A stretch of DNA of 64,000 bases. Origin: Alnus glutinosa (taxonomy: Eukaryota; Streptophyta; Magnoliopsida; Fagales; Betulaceae). Under the pieces are notes generated by a model, which saw nothing but the letters and a program-made list of their open reading frames with translations, was not told the origin of the DNA and did not search any database. The translations under genes and the position numbers were made by a program. Location of the stretch: the NCBI RefSeq assembly GCF_958979055.1, contig NC_084896.1, forward strand, positions 3,100,001 through 3,164,000, in the 5' to 3' direction. Shown here one piece after another: positions 58,050 through 64,000 of the stretch (position 1 is the first letter of the stretch; each line of letters starts with the position of its first letter).

Positions 58050-59761
58050 AAAGCAAGGGTGAAATCGTAAATTCCCCCCTCCTTACCATAGCTCCGCATA
58101 CAGAAACTTCAACGACGTTGACGCTCCATCAGATTTTCCAGGCGCTTTAGCACATTCACACAGAGAGGGAGAGAGACAGGGAGAGAGACAGAGAGAGAGG
58201 GAGAAACGGTTGGTGTTTGAAGCTTGGAACCGACTCTCTCTCTCGCACATTGTTTTCGGTTTTGTTTTTTTTGAGATCGTGGAGGGTGAGATTTCGCCGA
58301 TTTTCACTGTTCCATCAAACTCCGTTCCGTTTTTCTTTTCCTTCCTTTTTCTCACAGTTTCTTTCATTTTCCAATTTTAACCGCTTTATTCCAGCGTAGA
58401 AGCTTCATCGTCTCTGATTTTCCCTCAAATTTGCGCTTCGAAGCTACGTCTTTGGATACTTATATTTGGTTTCCTCGTTCTTAGCAAGTCTGCTTAGCTC
58501 GGTGAAATTGTATACCTTATAGAAAAAGCTTTTGAAGATCTACTGACCACTTCTGATTTTCAATTCTTGCGAAGTTCGAAGCGTATGTTGGAGATTCGAG
58601 AGGTAACTCGTTCGGATTTGAAGGGGCGTTAAGTATTTTTATTGAAGGATTTTACCGTTGGATTTAAATGCACGAAATACGGGGGTTTATTTTATTTTTC
58701 TGAGCAATTCAGGGGTTTATATAAAAGCGTTAGAAATGCCTCTTCAGAATAATATAAATATATGCTAGTTTTTGAGGCGGGTTTGGATTTTTGTGTTGCA
58801 GGACAGCAGGAGCACGGAGTTCGAGGAAGAGAGAGTAGCAGAGGGTTCAGAGAGGAGGCGGAAACGGCGACGTCTGTGGGGGCTCAGCGAATAATATCTG
58901 GGAGCTGCATTTCCGAACGAATTGGATTTTGGAGCTGTTCTCTTCGCTAACGGTTTCCTGAAAAGGACAAACAAGCCAGAGGTAAACTTCACGGAGTAAA
59001 AATTGTTGTGCTTGTAAATGATTAATCAGAGAGAGATGGGTGGTAGGTTGGGGGACCAGTTTCTTTGAAACGTTCCAAACTTGGTTGGCCATTGGAAATT
59101 TATGTGAGATTCCGTTGCTTCGTCTTCAAGCGTAGTGGGTAGCCACTGCAGTAAGTTTTTCTGTTCTTACATGCCATTGAGCGTTGTTGAAGGAAAGAAA
59201 AAAAAAAGGGAAAAATAAAAACAGTTTAGAATCCACGTCTTTTCTTGTTTGGAATAAAGCTTGGAACCAAAGAATCAATCAAAGTGAGTTTAATCACAAC
59301 AAATCCATCGCTAACTTTCTTTTCTCTATTTGTTGGGTGCTTGGATGATACTCATAATTTGCTTGTTTTTGCAAATATAAAATGTGTTTTTTTTTTAAAA
59401 AAAAAAATTCTTTTTTGGGTTGTTGGATAAAACGCATGGTCAGCTTGTTGGTGCTGATGTAACTTTTGTTAGTGTTTTTTTGTGTGGTTCCTTAGCCTTT
59501 TGAGGTTGGTTGGTTAACGCCCATGATTAGCTTCTTGTTGCAGCTAATGAAGGGCCTAATATATTTTAACAAGGGCCTAATATCCTTTTTATTTTGCAGA
59601 TATAAAACCGTCTTGCATTTTTGAGAAGCAAAAGCAACTGAGAGTACTTAACCGCTAGCTCTCGTTTTTCCTCTTTGGGAGTTTTGGAATTATGGGTTTA
59701 TATTGATTGAATTGGTTGTTGGATTTTGAAGAGCTGCTGGTAGAAACTGGAGAGTGAGAAA
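58050..59761 (+). promoter_or_regulatory. Kinesin 5' UTR with two introns and two upstream ORFs
   Basis: Leader exon 1 runs to 58602 (GAGAG|GTAACT), leader exon 2 spans 58802-58981 (CCAGAG|GTAAAC), and leader exon 3 starts at 59600 after TTTTGCAG. A GA-rich tract (58159-58206) lies in exon 1. A 36-codon upstream ORF begins at 58585, crosses the first splice and stops at 58892-58894. A 4-codon one is at 59692-59706. The start of transcription is inferred from the TATA box. Confidence 0.55.
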
Positions 59762-62700
59762 ATGGGAGCTATAGGTGGGGAAGAGCTAATGAAGTGGGAG
59801 AAGATGCAGGCAATGAGTGGTCGTGAGGAGAAGATTCTTGTGCTGGTGAGGTTGAGGCCTTTGAGCGAGAAGGAGACTGCATCTAATGAAGTAGCAGACT
59901 GGGAATGCATCAATGACACCACAATTTTATACCGGAACACCTTGCGTGAGGGATCCACATTTCCAAGTACCTATACATTTGGTAAGGACATGTTCATCTA
60001 TATCTTTACTTCGTTCACTGCAAATCTTTTTCAATGTTTGCTTGGTTAAATTGCCGGGGATCCACATTTCCATGCCTCGTGGTTAAAATTTGCTGGGGTT
60101 TAATTGAATTTGTAGATGGCTGGGAATTACATTGCAGTCATACTATTTGCCTAGAGATATTTTCACTACTCTCCTTAAATTCTAATGCTTGGCTACTTAG
60201 ACCAAGATTACTTTCATGATTTCTCTAAGTACATGTTCATCTGACCATAAATTCCATTATAGGTTCAAGTGTTGAAACTAGTCTTAGATCTTTCCAATGC
60301 ATCAAACTTCAAGATGGGTGTTCTGTCTTTGGGTTGGATTTTAAAGCAGTTTTCATTCAGCAGTTGTTTTAGTCAGAGTTCATATTTTCATAGGGTTGGT
60401 GTATGTTATCTCATATCTTTTTCTTTGGCCATGTTTGGGTGATAGACAGAGTATATCGAGGTGACTGTTCTACAAGGCAGGTGTATGAGGAAGGAGCCAA
60501 AGCAATTGCTCTTTCAGTTGTCAGTGGTATTAACTGTAAGTATAATTTGGTGTCAGGGCTGTTTGTTTTCTGTATGTCGCTTATTACTTAACAACAAATT
60601 AAATATTTCCACAATTTTGTATTTTCAGCAAGTATTTTTGCATATGGGCAAACAAGCAGTGGAAAGACATACACCATGGTTGGAATAACTGAGCATACAG
60701 TGGCAGATATATTTGATTATATACATAGGGTAATAAAAATTACAAACGTGTTATGTTTGTTCCATTAGAAGTTTTTATGCTTCACAAATATATTTGTTTG
60801 TGGACCTTGTTAACATAAATGTTGTTCATTATTTCAGCATGAAGAAAGAGCTTTTGTTTTGAAGTTCTCAGCCATTGAGATATACAATGAAGCTGTCAGA
60901 GACCTCCTTAGTGAAGATAATACTCCTCTTAGGCTGCTAGATGATCCTGAGGTGAATGTCAGTTTTCCTGTAAATTTGTCCTGGGTATATCACTGTATAT
61001 GAATTGATCTTGTGATATCTCATTTGTCATCAGCGAGGGACTATCGTGGAGAAAGTCACAGAAGAAACTTTGAGGGACTGGAGCCATTTAAAGGAGCTCC
61101 TTTCCATCTGCGAAGGTAAAGCATTTTACAAAATCCTGCTGTTTTTTAATATTTTGTATCTCTATATAATTTCGTGTATAATTGCAGCTCAAAGACAGAT
61201 AGGGGAGACCTTGCTGAATGAGAGAAGTTCCAGATCTCACCAAATTATCAAATTGGTTTGCCTCTCCTTCCTCTCATTAGAGCGTTCACTTTTTATATGC
61301 ATTGTTCTAGAAATTTTAATGTAAATCTTCTTTGGGTATTGACTCTTGCAGACGATTGAAAGTTCTGCTCGTGAGTTCTTAGGCAAAGGCAATTCAACCA
61401 CCCTTGCAGCAAGTGTGGTATATATAAATTTATTTTCTTTTCAATCTGTCGTTCAATGGATAAAACATTGCCAGTAGATTTATTAGAAGATTCTAATTCA
61501 ATAAATTAAAATACAAAAAATAATTAGATTGATAAAAATTTTATGCCTGTGTTTGTTTGCAGAATTTTATAGATTTGGCAGGAAGCGAGCGTGCATCTCA
61601 AGCATTATCAGCTGGGGCAAGATTGAAAGAAGGTTGCCACATAAACCGTAGTTTACTTACTCTGGGAACCGTTATTCGCAAGCTAAGGTTGTCTAATTCT
61701 TCCTTAATAATATTCTTCTGCAAATTCGTTTCTCAACCTATGAATTTTTTAATCTATCATTACTTAAGGTTGTGGGTATGGCTATTTGTTGGTTACTGAT
61801 AAGGGTTAATTATATTTTGTCCCCCCAAACTATCACCCCATTTGCACTTACACCCCTAAAATACGACTCATTGCAACTCGCTCTCCCAAACTATGGATGG
61901 AAAATGCGTCATGTGGTTGGCACGGGACATTGGAGCATTTTTTCTTGACAAACTACCTCCAATTGAATTGAAATGCACTGTTTAACATTTATTAACAAAA
62001 AATAAAAAAAGAAGGAATTTAATATATGGTTCTCAACTCTTTATCTTTCATGATGGCTGTGTAAAAAATATGGTTCTCTCCTCTTTTTCACGATGGCTGG
62101 GAAGGGATGTAGAGAAGACGGCAAGCTCAGGCGGAGGGGGTCATTGGTGTTGGGGAGGGGGTGGCCGCTGTTGTGGATGTGGCCACCCCCTATTGTGGAG
62201 GGGGTTTGCAAATTAGGGTTTTGTCATTTTTCCACCAATGTCATTGGTCTATCAAAGCTTTCAAAATCAGTGAGAGGCTTGACAAAGAAGATGAATTGGA
62301 TTGAGGGAATCAGATTGCTGATAAAGGATATTACCCATAAAATGATCAATGAAATACGCAAATGGTGAAGAGCCTGCACTTGATTGACTGAAGATTTAAT
62401 TAATGACTTTCAATTGCATTTGGGCATTTTGTGATTTACTACTTTTAAAATGGAGGTATTCTGAGGAACCAATATTATTTTATATCAAACCAACATGCTT
62501 TGTAATTTTGTCTTTTGACACTATCAAAATGATGATTTGATGCAGTAAGGGAAGACAGGGACACATCAATTACAGAGATTCTAAGCTGACACGCATACTG
62601 CAGCCTTGCTTGGGTGGCAATGCTAGAACTGCCATCATTTGCACTTTGAGTCCTGCACGAAGCCATGTTGAGCAAACAAGAAACACTCTTTTGTTTGCTT

Positions 62701-62894
62701 GTTGTGCAAAAGAAGTGACAACAAAAGCACAGGTCAATGTTGTCATGTCTGATAAGGCCTTGGTTAAGCATTTGCAGAAAGAGCTGGCTAGATTGGAGAG
62801 TGAGTTGAGAAGTCCCGCCCCTGCTTCATCAACTTCTGATTATGCTTCCCTGCTGAGAAAGAAAGATCTCCGGATTGAAAAGGTTCTGACTTGC

Positions 62895-62939
<45 letters not shown>

Positions 62940-63943
62940 AATTTCCCCATAAATGCTGCCTAATTTCTTATGCTACTAACATTTACAGATTTTACTGTGT
63001 TTATGAGCCAAAAAAAAAAAAAGATATACCTTGTTTGGTTCGCCGCCTGTGTTGTTTGGAGGGAGGTTATTGAAAGCGTGTGATATATGATATGATTCTT
63101 AAGAAGCCAAGAAGGGTAGGAAATTAAAATTGTATGAAAAATGCCTAGTGATAAGACTATGAAGCTTTTCACGAAACAAAGTTCAACATACTTGCAATAC
63201 CCTACACAACCTTAAACCAAAAAAAAAAAAAAACTTGTGCCTCTCATAAGACTGAACTGTGTTTCTAGGACTCAGTCACTCATCTAAGGCGTGGGTGTCT
63301 GTCTAGGCCATTCATTCATCTACAATACCAAACTCAGTACCTGTTTTTATGCTTGACCAGATTCCTTGATAACTCCGAGGTAAAATAAAGTGTGTTAGAA
63401 ATCATATTGAATATAGATAAGTCACATTTTTCTTTCTGAAATTTCCACGTAGTAGCTGAAGAGAGTAAAGTACTCTCTAATGTTTTCATTTTTCTTTAGT
63501 TGAGTACATCTGATAGGTTTGTTTCCAGAAGTAGCTGCATCTGACTCCAACTGTGCCAATGCCAATGCTTTATCTCACACTTTCTGAAGTGTCTATTTAA
63601 CATCATCCGGGAGGCTAACTAACCATATGATCTAAATTCAAACACTACCTAAAGTATTTTACACCAAGATTTTTCTGTAGAAGCTAACATATAACCAACT
63701 TATAGCATTGACACTAGGAAATGGTGGTGAAAGATACATATAAATTGTACTTATCAAAAAAGAAAGATACATATAAATTATAAAGAGCAAGCAGCTTGTT
63801 AGGTATTGGCTAATTGGTTATATGGTTTGTCTATCATGCAGATGGAGAAGGAGATTAGAGAGCTAACTAAGCAACGAGATCTTGCTGAATCTCGGGTTCA
63901 GGATTTGCTACGCATGGTCGGAGATGAACAGAATTCAAGACAA
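59762..63943 (+). CDS. KIN7: Kinesin-like protein, KIN-7 family (KIN-7E/F type), 3' part outside the window
   Basis: Ten exons in the window: 59762-59981, 60446-60535, 60629-60729, 60838-60951, 61034-61115, 61188-61255, 61352-61417, 61563-61687, 62546-62882 and 63842-63943. These make 435 codons with continuous phase; further exons lie to the right. The N-terminal MGAIGGEEL and the motor start [17 protein letters not shown] fit the plant KIN-7E/F branch and differ from the longer N-terminus of NACK1. The P-loop GQTSSGKT is at 110-117, switch I NERSSRSH at 213-220, and switch II DLAGSE at 251-256. A neck and coiled coil begin near residue 345 ([15 protein letters not shown]). The motor is complete and should hydrolyse ATP on microtubules. 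KIN-7 members act in division or microtubule organisation; the role of this one is inferred only from family. Confidence 0.95.
61800..62300. other. Transposon-like sequence in kinesin intron 8
   Basis: The longest intron here (61688-62545). It contains GGGTTAATTATATTTTGTCC with 'ccccaaactatcaccccatttgcac', the end sequence of a widespread plant repeat, and a GC-rich GGAGGGGGT/GGCCACCCCC part. I could not identify the second end, so the element is incomplete or diverged. Confidence 0.4.
62893..62939 (+). repeat. Compound (CT)n(AC)n microsatellite in kinesin intron 9
   Basis: A CT/CTC run passes into about nine AC units directly after exon 9. Confidence 0.85.
63729..63779 (+). mobile_element. 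15-bp micro-insertion with 18-bp target duplication in kinesin intron 9
   Basis: GAAAGATACATATAAATT occurs at 63729-63746 and, identical, at 63762-63779. The insert (63747-63761) is GTACTTATC plus six A. Its ACTTATC-A(n) end is shared with the insertion at 616-649 and resembles the LINE end at 33893-33911. Confidence 0.7.
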
Positions 63944-64000
63944 GTAAATAATTTCCTAGTTATCATACAGTTTCATTGCATCTTCAGAATGCTGTTCAAA

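Noticed and set aside
1..64000. CRISPR array, operon or prokaryote-like defence cluster.
   Set aside because: No regularly spaced repeats with unique spacers; the genes are intron-rich plant genes without functional clustering.

Overview
The window is nuclear DNA from a eudicot plant, most likely a woody species. The sequence is AT-rich. Its genes are split by many GT-AG introns (one GC-AG), and its proteins are plant-specific forms: a plastid class I aldolase, a double B-box factor, a GH9 class B endoglucanase and a KIN-7 kinesin. Between the genes lie miniature transposons, tiny LTR elements, SINEs and truncated LINEs. I cannot name the genus.

Layout. 1-1.7 kb (-): first coding exon of a small protein with a CxxC motif, mostly outside the window. 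3.9-8.1 kb (-): a nine-knuckle CCHC zinc-finger protein (GIS2/CNBP type). 8.2-12.7 kb: intergenic with MITEs and a SMART-like LTR element. 12.8-16.4 kb (+): secreted GH9 endoglucanase, 4 exons, 492 aa. 16.4-24 kb: hairpins, a SINE, tRNA-Glu(CTC), and LINE and MITE nests. 24.0-27.2 kb (+): a 240-aa acidic protein of unknown function whose 5' UTR intron holds a complete TRIM. 29.2-31.7 kb (+): plastid fructose-bisphosphate aldolase, 6 exons, 398 aa. 34.8-37.0 kb (-): BBX18/19-type double B-box protein, 5 exons, 212 aa. 37-58 kb: about 21 kb with no recognisable gene, containing a 2-kb tandem duplication, a hAT element, foldback elements and LINE remnants. 58.0 kb to the end (+): KIN-7 kinesin with two 5' UTR introns and a complete motor domain; it runs off the window.

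The genes are unrelated housekeeping, regulatory, cell-wall and cytoskeletal genes. There is no operon or cluster. I reconstructed the five multi-exon genes by hand, and every exon phase closes.

The most unusual signal is a set of six very short insertions (15-42 bp). Each ends in poly-A, or in poly-T on the opposite strand, and is flanked by an 11-18 bp direct repeat. They look like extreme 5'-truncated LINE-type insertions. At least three share terminal bases with longer LINE tails in the same window. Other points of interest are a 467-bp TRIM with only 48 bp between its LTRs and a perfect 5-bp target duplication, a MITE family with 9-bp target duplications, a tandem duplication that copies a possible promoter and first exon, a GC-AG intron in the aldolase gene, and a spliced 36-codon upstream ORF in the kinesin leader. 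I see no clearly new multi-gene system.
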